A stretch of DNA of 64,000 nucleotides from the NCBI RefSeq assembly GCF_000382425.1, contig NZ_KB908295.1, forward strand, positions 1 to 64,000, read 5' to 3'. The notes beneath the pieces are model-generated. The model saw nothing but the letters and a program-made list of their open reading frames with translations, searched no databases and was not told where the DNA came from. The number at the start of each line of letters is the position of its first letter. The stretch's first letter is position 1. Both the position numbers and the translations under genes were made by a program. Below are positions 47,103-55,792 of the stretch, in pieces. This stretch comes from Empedobacter brevis NBRC 14943 = ATCC 43319. GTDB lineage: Bacteria > Bacteroidota > Bacteroidia > Flavobacteriales > Weeksellaceae.

Positions 47103-48029
47103 ATGAAATTTCCACACACACATAAATTGAAAGATATTGCATCAATTATCGATGCAAAATTTATTGGAGACGAAAATTTTCCAGTAGAAGGGATAAATGA
47201 AATTCACCGTGTAGAAGCGGGAGATATTGTTTTTGTTGATCACCCGAAATATTATGACAAAGCATTACAATCGAATGCGACAATTGTTTTAATAAACAAA
47301 GAAGTAGAATGCCCGGAAGGAAAAGCATTGTTAATTTCTGACGATCCGTTTCGTGATTTTGTGAAAATCGGTCAACACTTTTTGCCATTTCAATCTTCGA
47401 ATAAACAAATCTCTGCCTCTGCTGAAATAGGAGAGGGGACAATTATTCAGCCAGGAACATTTATTGGAAATCAGGTAAAAATTGGAAAAAATTGTGTAAT
47501 TCATTCTAATGTTTCGATTAATGATCATAGCATCATTGGTGATAATGTAATTATCCGTTCAGGAACTGTTTTAGGAGCAGATGCATTTTATTATAAAAAT
47601 AGAGAAACCGGTTTTGATCGCTTAAAATCTGTCGGAAATGTCATCATTGAAAATAATGTTGAAATTGGAGCAAATTGTACGATTGATAGAGGAGTGTCGG
47701 CATCAACAATTATTGGAGAAGGAACAATTATGGATAATTTAATTCAGATTGGTCACGATACAATTATTGGTAAAAAATGTTTGATTGCTTCGCAGGTCGG
47801 AATTGCGGGATGTGTCAATGTAGAGGATGAAGTTTCTATATGGGGACAGGTTGGAATTACAAGCGGCGTGACAATTGGAACAAAAACTGTATTATTAGCC
47901 CAAGCAGGTGTGAGTAAAACGTTGACAGGTGGAAAAACATATTTTGGAACACCAGCAGAAGAAGCTCGTACTTTGTATAAAAAAATGGCAACCACAGAAA
48001 TAATGGTTCGGGATTACCGAAAAAAATAA
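47103..48029 (+). CDS. lpxD: LpxD-like UDP-3-O-acyl-glucosamine N-acyltransferase
   Basis: This is 308 residues: an N-terminal LpxD-type domain (about 1-98; GINEIHRVEAGDIVFVDHP) followed by a left-handed beta-helix of hexapeptide repeats. The expected catalytic histidine is His218 in NLIQIGHDTIIG. The enzyme adds the second acyl chain in lipid A synthesis. It is about 30 residues shorter than classical LpxD and lacks the C-terminal helical extension, so it could be a second LpxD-like paralogue rather than the main enzyme. The neighbouring sucD is in the same direction but has its own promoter. Confidence 0.85.
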   Translation: MKFPHTHKLKDIASIIDAKFIGDENFPVEGINEIHRVEAGDIVFVDHPKYYDKALQSNATIVLINKEVECPEGKALLISDDPFRDFVKIGQHFLPFQSSNKQISASAEIGEGTIIQPGTFIGNQVKIGKNCVIHSNVSINDHSIIGDNVIIRSGTVLGADAFYYKNRETGFDRLKSVGNVIIENNVEIGANCTIDRGVSASTIIGEGTIMDNLIQIGHDTIIGKKCLIASQVGIAGCVNVEDEVSIWGQVGITSGVTIGTKTVLLAQAGVSKTLTGGKTYFGTPAEEARTLYKKMATTEIMVRDYRKK

Positions 48030-48051
48030 ATTAAATACTTGAAGGAGATGG

Positions 48052-48079
48052 AAGCCGACCAATTGGTCGGCTTTTTTTA
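48052..48079 (+). terminator. Terminator after lpxD
   Basis: AAGCCGACCAA (48052-48062) pairs with TTGGTCGGCTT (48063-48073), then T-run. Confidence 0.82.
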
Positions 48080-48169
48080 TGATAAATATCTTATGCTTTT
48101 TTGGCTTATTTTAATAAAGAATTAGTGTATTTTTTACATTGAATATTTTTTAAAATGCAAAACTCCTTT

Positions 48170-48177
48170 TATATTTG
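48170..48177 (+). promoter_or_regulatory. -7 element TATATTTG of sucD
   Basis: An exact TAnnTTTG match lies 18 bases before the sucD ATG at 48196. No -33 TTG is seen at the usual spacing. Confidence 0.55.
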
Positions 48178-48195
48178 TGTAAATTAAAAATCACA

Positions 48196-49065
48196 ATGTC
48201 TGTATTAGTAAACAAAGATTCAAAAATAATCGTTCAAGGATTCACAGGGAAAGAAGGAACTTTTCATGCGGAGCAAATGATTGAATACGGAACTCAAGTA
48301 GTAGGTGGTGTAACACCGGGAAAAGGTGGACAAACTCACTTAGGATTACCAATTTTCAACACAGTTAAAGATGCTGTAGATCAGGCAGGTGCTGATGTAT
48401 CTATCATCTTCGTTCCACCAGCATTTGCTGCGGACGCTGTAATGGAAGCTGCTGATGCGGGGATTAAAGTAATTATCTGTATTACGGAAGGTATTCCGGT
48501 AGAAGATATGGTAAAAGTACAAGCGTATGTAGACCAAAGAGATGTAACATTGATCGGACCAAACTGTCCTGGTGTAATTACTTCTGAGGAGGCTAAGGTT
48601 GGTATTATGCCTGGATTTATCTTCAAAAAAGGAAAAGTTGGTATTGTTTCTAAATCAGGAACATTAACTTATGAAGCTGCTGATCAGGTTGTAAAAGCTG
48701 GTTACGGAATTTCTACAGCGATTGGTATTGGTGGAGATCCAATTATTGGGACAACAACTAAAGAAGCTGTTGAATTATTTATGAATGACCCGGAAACAGA
48801 GTGTATCGTAATGATTGGTGAAATTGGTGGTCAATTAGAAGCAGAAGCTGCTCGTTGGATTAAAGCGAATGGAACTAAACCGGTTGTAGGATTTATCGCA
48901 GGTCAAACTGCACCAAAAGGTCGTACAATGGGACATGCCGGAGCAATCGTAGGTGGAGCTGAAGATACAGCGCAAGCTAAAATGGCAATTATGGAAGAAT
49001 GTGGTATCCACGTTGTTTCTTCTCCTGCTGATATCGGAGCAACAGTTGCGAAAGTTTTAGGATAA
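48196..49065 (+). CDS. sucD: Succinyl-CoA ligase, alpha subunit
   Basis: The ATG at 48196 gives 289 residues. SucD carries the CoA-binding Rossmann domain ([19 protein letters not shown]) and the phosphohistidine His247 in [11 protein letters not shown]. It catalyses succinyl-CoA to succinate with NTP formation, together with SucC. The sucC gene is not in this window, as is usual in Flavobacteriia. A spurious upstream start exists at 48175. Confidence 0.97.
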   Translation: MSVLVNKDSKIIVQGFTGKEGTFHAEQMIEYGTQVVGGVTPGKGGQTHLGLPIFNTVKDAVDQAGADVSIIFVPPAFAADAVMEAADAGIKVIICITEGIPVEDMVKVQAYVDQRDVTLIGPNCPGVITSEEAKVGIMPGFIFKKGKVGIVSKSGTLTYEAADQVVKAGYGISTAIGIGGDPIIGTTTKEAVELFMNDPETECIVMIGEIGGQLEAEAARWIKANGTKPVVGFIAGQTAPKGRTMGHAGAIVGGAEDTAQAKMAIMEECGIHVVSSPADIGATVAKVLG

Positions 49066-49087
49066 GAAAATTCTTAATCGAAATAGT

Positions 49088-49117
49088 AAAGGAACTCAAA
49101 TTGAGTTCCTTTTTTTA
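49088..49117. terminator. Bidirectional terminator after sucD
   Basis: AAAGGAACTCAA (49088-49099) pairs with TTGAGTTCCTTT (49101-49112), then T-run. Confidence 0.87.
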
Positions 49118-49127
49118 TGGTATAGAA

Positions 49128-49406
49128 TTATTTAAACCAATGTTGATTCATTTCTGTTAAGAAGATTGGATCACCAATAGGAAAACTATTATCAATAATG
49201 GAATCAATTCCACCTTCTGGATAAACGGCAGTTTGATCTTTTCCATCTACTTCTTCAAAAAAATCTATAATTTCATCTGTAGAGAAGATTTGTTCACAAC
49301 AAAAACAGGCAGAGAACTTACTGTTTTGTATTTTTGATTTATTAAATATAGATTGTTTATGGGCGTAATTTAGAAATTCAATAGAATATTTATTTTCTTG
49401 TTTCAT
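49128..49406 (-). CDS. Small protein with a half-lost zinc-knuckle pattern
   Basis: The ATG at 49406 gives 92 residues, one base after the DUF4240 stop. The N-terminal half has CFCCEQIFSTDEI, which resembles the first CxxC knuckle of a small cytoplasmic protein family. Its usual second part has CPxCGIDSVIG, whereas here it reads YPEGGIDSIID. The second metal-binding pair is therefore absent. Function is unknown; it is co-transcribed with the upstream gene. Confidence 0.6.
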   Translation of the reverse strand: MKQENKYSIEFLNYAHKQSIFNKSKIQNSKFSACFCCEQIFSTDEIIDFFEEVDGKDQTAVYPEGGIDSIIDNSFPIGDPIFLTEMNQHWFK

Positions 49407-49407
49407 T

Positions 49408-50064
49408 TCACAAAAACTCATCATCATCAAAATCATCTTCCGTTTCGTCATCATCGGGAGAATAATCTTCGATAAAAACTTTGAATAAGCGCGGACAAAT
49501 AATTTGCAGACTAATTAAATTTTCATCATCCCAGTCGAATTCAGGTTTTGGAGATTTTTCAGTGAAAAAATGGAAACATTCTTTGTCTACAAAATCAATG
49601 ATTTTATGATCAAACTTATCATAAAAAACAAGATCTGCAATGAAATGGAAATTTTCAAATTCATACAAATCATCTTCGTTGAAACCTTCGTTAAAATAAT
49701 CAGCTAAATTATCCGGATTAAGAATTGCTTTTTCAAATAATTCTTGGCCTTGCGAAATAATCCAATTCTTAAAATAGAAAAAATGAATAGGATCTGTGTC
49801 ATCATTCATAATGCAGGCTGCACACCAAATTTCTGATGAGTGCAGCGAATACGAATAAAATTCTAATCGTAATTGAAAACCAATAATATCTTCAGCTGTT
49901 AGATTTTCAAGTTCTTGGCTCAATGCTTTTTCCTGATCATGTAGATTATTCGCAGTTAGCAAAGAATTCTCTATAATTTGCCAAAACAAATCTTCCTCAA
50001 GCATGCGTGAAATACGCTCAGAGGGAAGAGTCGAAGAGTTAAACAAATCATCTAAAAAACTCAT
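49408..50064 (-). CDS. DUF4240 family acidic protein
   Basis: This 218-residue strongly acidic protein (C-terminus almost all Asp/Glu) has FWQIIENSL near residue 27, then LTAEDIIGFQLRLEFYSY, EIWCAACIMN, FYFKNWIISQGQELFEKAI and NPDNLADY. This order is typical of DUF4240 proteins. No catalytic residues are known. It leads a two-gene unit with the 92-residue protein. Confidence 0.7.
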   Translation of the reverse strand: MSFLDDLFNSSTLPSERISRMLEEDLFWQIIENSLLTANNLHDQEKALSQELENLTAEDIIGFQLRLEFYSYSLHSSEIWCAACIMNDDTDPIHFFYFKNWIISQGQELFEKAILNPDNLADYFNEGFNEDDLYEFENFHFIADLVFYDKFDHKIIDFVDKECFHFFTEKSPKPEFDWDDENLISLQIICPRLFKVFIEDYSPDDDETEDDFDDDEFL

Positions 50065-50308
50065 ATTTCTACTTTTTAGTTTTTAATTAGTTGGTGTTTG
50101 ATTTGATAAAATATTTATAACGTTTTATTTTTTAAACCTTTAATTCATAAAACATTTTAACGAAATCTTTTTATAATTTATAAATAAAATACGATGAAAC
50201 CTACCTATTTTTAAATTATTTACAATTTTTTAAGCTAAATATTTGATTTTGTTTAAACTAAAAAGGTCTAATTCTTTTTTTAATTAGACTTTAAATACTT
50301 TGAATGAA
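50065..50308. other. AT-rich intergenic region after the bla gene
   Basis: About 240 bases, very AT-rich, with no open frame. The only structured element is the bla terminator hairpin at 50262-50292. Confidence 0.5.
50262..50292 (-). terminator. Terminator hairpin downstream of the beta-lactamase
   Basis: GTCTAATT (50266-50273), preceded by AAAG, pairs with AATTAGACTTT (50282-50292), with a T-rich loop. It resembles the hairpin on the other side of the gene (51250-51281). Confidence 0.7.
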
Positions 50309-51193
50309 TTATTTGTTGTAATAATTCCAAACGGCTTTTGTAATATCAGCCATCACTTTTTCAGTTTCAGCTCTTTCTTCTGTTATATTTTTTAAATAGA
50401 TAGATAAAATAATTCGTTTACCATCAACAAGTTTAATTATACCAATATCATTCATAGCTACTCTTAGATTTTGACTATTGGTATCACTAATTCCAGTTCT
50501 GTGAGCCAATTCTGTATTTGCAGGCAATCCTGCTTTCATCCAAGTTGAACCTCTCGAAGTTTCTACCATAAGTTGATATAAATAAGTTGTAGAATTTTTT
50601 TTGAGAACTTTATTGGTATAAAATTTCTCAAGTAATTTTGCTGTAGCATTTGCAGAAGTAGTATTGATATATAAATTATCCCAATTTTGCATTTCTTGCT
50701 CGTTTACTTTTATAACAAAATCTTTTACTTCTTGTTTATGAATAAAATTTTGAACAATTTTAGTTCCTCCAATAATCTTTAAAAGTATATCGCAGCCATT
50801 GTTATCACTGTGAGAAACGGTATACCTTAAAAGTTGGTCAAGTGTTAGATACATATTTCCTTCGGGAAAATCATCTAAAATAGGACTCCAAGTATTTGGT
50901 AATAAATCTCTTTTTTTGATGAAAAACTTTTGATCCAGTTGTAGTTTGTTTTGATCGACTTCATGTAAAACAGTTAATGCAATATGAAATTTAAATATAC
51001 TCATCATTGGCATCATTTGATTTCCGTTGATACTTAAGGAGTCTTTATTTTCAATATTTTTTAAAGAAATTCCAGCTGTTAAATTTTTTGAAGAAATAAT
51101 TTGATTGATTTCTGTTCTTAAACGTTCAATTGATTGAGCTTTTAAACAGAAGTTTGAAAGGATAAATAGTAAAGAAAAAAATAATTTGTTCAT
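50309..51193 (-). CDS. Class A beta-lactamase (PER/CfxA-like subgroup)
   Basis: The ATG at 51193 gives 294 residues with a signal peptide (MNKLFFSLLFILSNFCLKAQ). The serine beta-lactamase motifs are complete: Ser65-x-x-Lys68 in SIFK, Ser129-Asp-Asn131 in SHSDNNGCD, a probable general-base Glu165 in VNEQEM, and Arg232-Thr-Gly234 in place of the usual KTG. The SDNNxCD and NEQEM phrasing fits the subclass found in Bacteroidota (PER, CfxA, CME-like). An upstream frame extension to 51217 is probably leader. Spectrum cannot be judged from sequence. Confidence 0.88.
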   Translation of the reverse strand: MNKLFFSLLFILSNFCLKAQSIERLRTEINQIISSKNLTAGISLKNIENKDSLSINGNQMMPMMSIFKFHIALTVLHEVDQNKLQLDQKFFIKKRDLLPNTWSPILDDFPEGNMYLTLDQLLRYTVSHSDNNGCDILLKIIGGTKIVQNFIHKQEVKDFVIKVNEQEMQNWDNLYINTTSANATAKLLEKFYTNKVLKKNSTTYLYQLMVETSRGSTWMKAGLPANTELAHRTGISDTNSQNLRVAMNDIGIIKLVDGKRIILSIYLKNITEERAETEKVMADITKAVWNYYNK

Positions 51194-51249
51194 ATTAGTG
51201 GTTAAATTTTGAACCAAATTAGTTAATTATTTGAATCTGTTCAAATTAA

Positions 51250-51281
51250 AAAAGTCTAATTCGAGGTGGAATTAGACTTTT
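51250..51281 (-). terminator. Terminator of the YgiC-like operon
   Basis: AAAAGTCTAATTC (51250-51262) pairs perfectly with GAATTAGACTTTT (51269-51281) around GAGGTG. It has the same stem core as the hairpin after bla. Confidence 0.85.
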
Positions 51282-51333
51282 AATATTTCTAGTTGTAATT
51301 TTCTAAAACTATTTTTGTTTTCGATAATATTTT

Positions 51334-52470
51334 TTACTCAATAATATGCGGAACAAAACGACTTTTATCGGTTGTAATAAATTGGTCACTTTCGCGAACT
51401 GTAATCCCACACGATTCTTGTCCAATAATCCAACTTCCGATAATTGTATAACCCGTTTCTTCGTGATGTAAATTTGCCAAAGCTTGGTAAATAAAACCTT
51501 CATCGCCGTATTCGCCTAAAGTTTGTTCCGATACATTTCCGCCTTTTATTACGTCAATATTTGCCCCTTCGCGCGATAATAACGGTTTCTTCACGTAGTT
51601 TTTCATTTCTTTCGGCGATTCAAAATGAGCTTCTAGCAGGAGCGGATGATCTGGATACAATTCCCATAAAACAGGTAAAATTGCTTTGTTCGAAAGAATC
51701 ATCTTCCAAGCAGGTTCTATCCAATTTGCATTCAATTCATCATTTTTGACGTTGTATGCAAACAGTTCATTCACGAGCCATTCCCATGGATACAGCTTGA
51801 AAATATCTGTAATTGGTTCTTCTTCTAAATCGACAAAATTAACATTGTTCCAACCGATTTCATCGATGTAAATTAGTTTGGTATTGATGCCGGCTTGTAT
51901 CGCACAATCTCTGATATATTCAATATTTGTCAAATCTTCCAACGATTCCCTTACGCAAGAAAAATGCAAAGTTTCTCCTTTCAAATAAGGTTTTAGCATT
52001 TTCCATGTTTCAATCATTTTATCATGAACCGAATTGAATTGGTCTTTTGTTTCTCCAAAATAGTTTTCCATCCAAAGCCATTGTACAACACCACATTCAA
52101 ATAATGAAGTTGGTGTATCCGCATTGAATTCTAATAGCTTTAATTGACCACTGTTGTAGGCAAAATCGAAACGACCGTAAATGCTTGGTGCATCATTTTC
52201 CCATGTATCAATTAAATAGGGTTGGATAAATTTGGGGATTTTAAATTCGTCCAAACGGTTATTTTGAATCACATGTTCTACGGCATTCAGGCACATTTCC
52301 CATAATTCGTTGGTTGCTTCAAAAATTTGATCAGCTTCTTTTTCAGAAATTGAATAATAATAATCTTCGACCCAATAGGTTTGTTTATTTTCGTCCGTAT
52401 GATAACCAAAGCCGATGTTTTCTAGTCTTTCTTGCCAGTTTTCGTCCGCTTTTATTTTTTTTAATTGCAT
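51334..52470 (-). CDS. Glutathionylspermidine synthase-like ATP-grasp protein (YgiC-like)
   Basis: This 378-residue protein has the pre-ATP-grasp and ATP-grasp layout of the glutathionylspermidine synthase family: APSIYGRFDFAYNSGQLKLL, EFNADTPTSLFECGVVQWLW, LWELYPDHPLLL and the glycine-rich VKKPLLSREGANIDVIKGG. YgiC/YjfC-type members have no proven spermidine activity; they are usually encoded with a YgiB-type lipoprotein, as here. It is cytoplasmic and the last gene of a three-gene operon. Confidence 0.88.
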   Translation of the reverse strand: MQLKKIKADENWQERLENIGFGYHTDENKQTYWVEDYYYSISEKEADQIFEATNELWEMCLNAVEHVIQNNRLDEFKIPKFIQPYLIDTWENDAPSIYGRFDFAYNSGQLKLLEFNADTPTSLFECGVVQWLWMENYFGETKDQFNSVHDKMIETWKMLKPYLKGETLHFSCVRESLEDLTNIEYIRDCAIQAGINTKLIYIDEIGWNNVNFVDLEEEPITDIFKLYPWEWLVNELFAYNVKNDELNANWIEPAWKMILSNKAILPVLWELYPDHPLLLEAHFESPKEMKNYVKKPLLSREGANIDVIKGGNVSEQTLGEYGDEGFIYQALANLHHEETGYTIIGSWIIGQESCGITVRESDQFITTDKSRFVPHIIE

Positions 52471-52479
52471 AAAATTAAT

Positions 52480-52869
52480 TTAAGATGAAACTGAACGAGA
52501 TGAAGCAGATTTTCCAAACCCACCACGAATAGTTTGACTTTTATAGGCTTGTGCTTTTGCTGTATTTGTGCCAACATTTGACTGTTGATGTAACCCGGGA
52601 CTTGCATAGCCCATTCCACCTCCGGTTAAACTACGAAATGCCATAAACCAAAGTAACGAACTTCCCATACCTCCATGATGTGAGCCTCCTGAGTTTGAAG
52701 CATAATTTGAAGAAACATCGGTATAAGGAGCAGTGGAATCTGCCCGCATATAGACTTTCTGTGCATTGTTTGTAACAGGAGCTTCCTCACGATTCATACA
52801 CGAACTTAAAACCGAAGAAATCAATACTAAAGTCACTACTTTACTTGCTCTTTTTTCTTTTTTGTTCAT
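52480..52869 (-). CDS. YgiB-like Gly/Ser-rich lipoprotein
   Basis: This 129-residue lipoprotein has the lipobox LSSC (Cys24) after a basic start. The mature chain resembles E. coli YgiB in layout: SSLLWFMAFRSLTGGGMGYA in the middle and RGGFGKSASSRS at the end (YgiB has a similar RGGFG stretch). The function of YgiB is unknown. It sits directly before the YgiC-like ATP-grasp gene, the same order as ygiB-ygiC. Confidence 0.7.
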   Translation of the reverse strand: MNKKEKRASKVVTLVLISSVLSSCMNREEAPVTNNAQKVYMRADSTAPYTDVSSNYASNSGGSHHGGMGSSLLWFMAFRSLTGGGMGYASPGLHQQSNVGTNTAKAQAYKSQTIRGGFGKSASSRSVSS

Positions 52870-52877
52870 TTTTTCAA

Positions 52878-53156
52878 TTATTGTATCGTTACGTAAATAG
52901 GAATTTTTGTAGAATCAGTAGGAGTATATTGTTTGTGTGTAATTAACGTATCTACTTTTTCGGCAATCATCAAATCGTTTGACCAAATTTTTTGTTTGGT
53001 AATATGTAAAACAGAATCGCCAACAGTTTCAGTTGTTAAGACAACTTCGCGGGCCGATTTTTTATCAATCTGTTCTAAATTTTGATTTTCATTTTGATTA
53101 GATTGACAAGCAAAAAATGTTGTCAATGCAACAGCTAGGAATACTATTTTTTTCAT
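52878..53156 (-). CDS. Small lipoprotein leading the YgiBC-like operon
   Basis: This 92-residue lipoprotein has signal MKKIVFLAVALTTFFAC (Cys17). The rest is charged and Gln/Asn-rich, with VVLTTETVGDSVLHITKQ and a terminal YTPTDSTKIPIYVTIQ. No domain was recognised. It is eight bases upstream of the YgiB-like gene and likely belongs to the same transcript, which starts at a TAnnTTTG element 18 bases upstream. Confidence 0.65.
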   Translation of the reverse strand: MKKIVFLAVALTTFFACQSNQNENQNLEQIDKKSAREVVLTTETVGDSVLHITKQKIWSNDLMIAEKVDTLITHKQYTPTDSTKIPIYVTIQ

Positions 53157-53173
53157 GTTTTTTAGACTTCGAA

Positions 53174-53205
53174 CAAAGTTACATTATTTCATAAAAAAAG
53201 CACAA
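53174..53205 (-). promoter_or_regulatory. Promoter TTG-N21-TAACTTTG of the YgiBC-like operon
   Basis: On the minus strand, TAACTTTG (53181-53174) lies 18 bases before the ATG at 53156. TTG (53205-53203) lies 21 bases further upstream, inside the preceding terminator hairpin. Confidence 0.55.
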
Positions 53206-53226
53206 TCCGAAATTTTCGAATTATGC
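53189..53226 (-). terminator. Terminator of the CoA-transferase gene
   Basis: A hairpin between 53200-53212 and 53214-53226 with two mismatches is followed on the minus strand by a run of T (53192-53199 as A on the plus strand). Confidence 0.65.
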
Positions 53227-53260
53227 TTTAAAAAAGTATAGTTTTTATGATTTATTATTT

Positions 53261-54772
53261 CTAATTATTCAAAACGAAAAATTCCTCTTTTTTCATAGAA
53301 CCTGTTTGTTTCAATCTTGTATGCCAAGAGAATGCTTCTTCCAAGATATGTGGTGTTTGGCCACCTCTTTCAGCACAAGCTCTTTCAAAATAAGACAATA
53401 ATTCAGCTTTATAATCAGGGTGAACACAATTGTTGATGATCTCGATTGCTCTTTCACGAGGGGCTAAACCTCTCAAATCAGCTAAACCTTGCTCTGTTAC
53501 AATAATATCGACATCATGTTCTGTATGGTCTGTGTGAGAAACCATAGGAACAATAGAAGAGATGTTTCCACCTTTTGCGATAGAAGCAGTCACAAAGATT
53601 GAGATAAACGCGTTACGTGCAAAATCTCCGGAACCTCCGATTCCATTCATCATATGTGTTCCTGAAACATGAGTTGAATTTACGTTTCCGTAAATATCAC
53701 ATTCTAAAGAGGTATTAATTCCGATAATTCCCAAACGACGAATAACTTCGGCAGAGTTAGAGATAGATTGTGGGCGCAAAAGGATTTTACCTTTATAATT
53801 GTCGATGTTTCCAATTACGCGATTATAACATTCTTGAGAAACTGTCATTGAAGATGCCGAAGCAAATTTCATTTTTCCAGAATCAATTAAATCAAAAGTA
53901 GAGTCTTGTAACACTTCTGAATACATGACCAAATTTTCAAAATCAGAATGTTCTAAACCACCTAAAACAGCGTTTGCTACTTTACCAATTCCACATTGCA
54001 ACGGCATTAAAGATTTTGTTAAACGACCATCTTCAACTTCTTTTTCAAAGAATTTTACAATGTTATGTGCAATAGCAGCAGTCGCTTCGTCAGCCGGCTG
54101 AATGTCTCCGGGAGCATCTTGAATATTATGGAATACAATCGCAACAATTTTTGAAGGATCTACTTTTATTGTTTCTGCACCAATTTTAGTATCACAAGCT
54201 GTGATATTGATTGGTGTACGTTTTCCATATTCTTCTACACTATAAATATCGTGAATACCTTTGATAGTTGTAGGGATTGAAGTGTTAATTTCCAGAATTA
54301 ATTTATCTGCGTTTGCAGCAATTTCAGCATTATTTCCGATTGAAGTTGTTGGAACCAAAGAACCATCTTCTAAAATTTCGGCAATTTCTAAAACACCTAA
54401 ATTAATTTTAAATTGACCATCTAAAATATGTTCAGCTGTTTCGCCTAAGTGTTGATCTATAAATAATAGGTTTCCTGTATTAATGTTTTTACGCATTACA
54501 GTATCAACTTGAAAAGGTAAACGTTTCTTTAACGCTCCGCTTTCTACTAATGCAGCATCAGTACCATGTCCTAATGAAGCGCCTGTAACTAAGGTGATTT
54601 TTAAATTTTCAGATTTGGCACGCTCCGCAACAGCTTTTAATACAACTTTTGTATCGCCTCCTCTGGTAAAACCACTAGAACCTACAGTCATTCCATCTTC
54701 AAAAAATTTGGCAGATTCTTCTGCCGTCATTACTTTTGACTGTAAGTCGACTAATTTTATTCTTTCCAACAT
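53261..54772 (-). CDS. Acetyl-CoA hydrolase/transferase family protein
   Basis: This 503-residue protein of the acetyl-CoA hydrolase/transferase family probably acts as a succinate:acetate CoA-transferase. Conserved regions include GFTRGGDTKVVLKAVAERA, LECDIYGNVNSTHVSGTHM with the expected catalytic Glu, and MMNGIGGSGDFARNAFISIF. The C-terminal HTEHDVDIIVTEQGLADLRG is also typical. It moves CoA between short-chain acids in the cytoplasm. It is divergent from an AraC regulator across a 196-base gap containing a dyad. Confidence 0.9.
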   Translation of the reverse strand: MLERIKLVDLQSKVMTAEESAKFFEDGMTVGSSGFTRGGDTKVVLKAVAERAKSENLKITLVTGASLGHGTDAALVESGALKKRLPFQVDTVMRKNINTGNLLFIDQHLGETAEHILDGQFKINLGVLEIAEILEDGSLVPTTSIGNNAEIAANADKLILEINTSIPTTIKGIHDIYSVEEYGKRTPINITACDTKIGAETIKVDPSKIVAIVFHNIQDAPGDIQPADEATAAIAHNIVKFFEKEVEDGRLTKSLMPLQCGIGKVANAVLGGLEHSDFENLVMYSEVLQDSTFDLIDSGKMKFASASSMTVSQECYNRVIGNIDNYKGKILLRPQSISNSAEVIRRLGIIGINTSLECDIYGNVNSTHVSGTHMMNGIGGSGDFARNAFISIFVTASIAKGGNISSIVPMVSHTDHTEHDVDIIVTEQGLADLRGLAPRERAIEIINNCVHPDYKAELLSYFERACAERGGQTPHILEEAFSWHTRLKQTGSMKKEEFFVLNN

Positions 54773-54903
54773 AATGCAACTTTTACTTTCTAATACTATT
54801 CAATAAATTATTCCTGTATGAGTAGAGGGAATTACAAATATTGGATTATTTAACAAAAAGTTAATATCAAAAAAAGTCAAATATTTATTCATTTAAGACA
54901 GTT

Positions 54904-54942
54904 TTATTTGTGTACATCGTACATTATACAAAATAAATTATT
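54904..54942. promoter_or_regulatory. Dyad in the CoA-transferase/araC intergenic region
   Basis: TGTAC-ATC-GTACA (54911-54923) is a perfect 5-bp inverted repeat inside a larger imperfect dyad. The left arm is TTTATTTGTGTAC and the right arm reads back as TTTATTTTGTATA. It lies between divergent genes and is a candidate operator for the AraC regulator. Confidence 0.4.
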
Positions 54943-54968
54943 ATATTAGTTGACAGATTAAAGAAGCT

Positions 54969-55790
54969 ATGAATATACATTTGGATAATAAGTTCGAGAC
55001 ACGATATTACTTAACCGAGATAGATAAAATACCTACTTCAATTTTCTGTTATCACAAGGAAATTTCAGAGGCATACGTGATAGAACATAAACATAACAAA
55101 GCTCAATTTCTTTATTGTGAGGGCGGAATAGTGTATGTTAAAATAGGAAAAGACACTTTTTATTTACCTGCAAGACATTATATGTGGATACCTCCAAATT
55201 TGGAACATAGTATACACCCAAATACACCAGAGGTTGTAATGAGAAATTTATATTTCCCTATTAATGACAGTGATAATTCATTTTACAAAAAAGTAGGAAT
55301 TTATCCGGCAGATGGTTTATTATTAGAGCTTTTATTGTTTTCAAATCAATGGAAAGGAGACATAACTCCGGAAAATAGAAGTGAATTTGTGATTGCTCAA
55401 GCATTCAAAGAAATTTTACCTAAGGTAAGTAAAAGTAGTTTACGATTAGCACTACCTCTTCCTCATGATGAACGATTGAAAAAAATTGTTCAATTTTTAG
55501 ATGACAATATGGATTCATCAATCACAATGAAGAAAATTACAGCAGAGTTTGGCTTTTCTGAACGTTCATTGTCACGATTATTTCAAAAAGATTTGAACAT
55601 GACATTTGTACAATATTTTACAGTTTTGAGAATGTTACGTGCACTACAATTATTAATAGACAATACATATTCTATCAGTGAAATCTCTAACATGGTTGGC
55701 TATAACAGCTTGCCAACATTTAGTAATACTTTCCAAAAAGTGATTGGCGTTCGTCCAACAGACTATTCGAAGAAAAAAAATATACTATAG
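54969..55790 (+). CDS. AraC-family transcriptional regulator
   Basis: This 273-residue regulator has an N-terminal cupin (about residues 25-95; HKHNKAQFLYCEGGIVYV and WIPPNLEHSIHP) and a C-terminal AraC helix-turn-helix (about 175-270). The latter contains SITMKKITAEFGFSERSLSR, FTVLRMLRALQLL and the final NMVGYNSLPTFSNTFQKVIG. The gene starts MNIHLDNKFE. It is followed two bases later by an alpha/beta hydrolase gene and is divergent from the CoA-transferase. Confidence 0.9.
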   Translation: MNIHLDNKFETRYYLTEIDKIPTSIFCYHKEISEAYVIEHKHNKAQFLYCEGGIVYVKIGKDTFYLPARHYMWIPPNLEHSIHPNTPEVVMRNLYFPINDSDNSFYKKVGIYPADGLLLELLLFSNQWKGDITPENRSEFVIAQAFKEILPKVSKSSLRLALPLPHDERLKKIVQFLDDNMDSSITMKKITAEFGFSERSLSRLFQKDLNMTFVQYFTVLRMLRALQLLIDNTYSISEISNMVGYNSLPTFSNTFQKVIGVRPTDYSKKKNIL

Positions 55791-55792
55791 GT

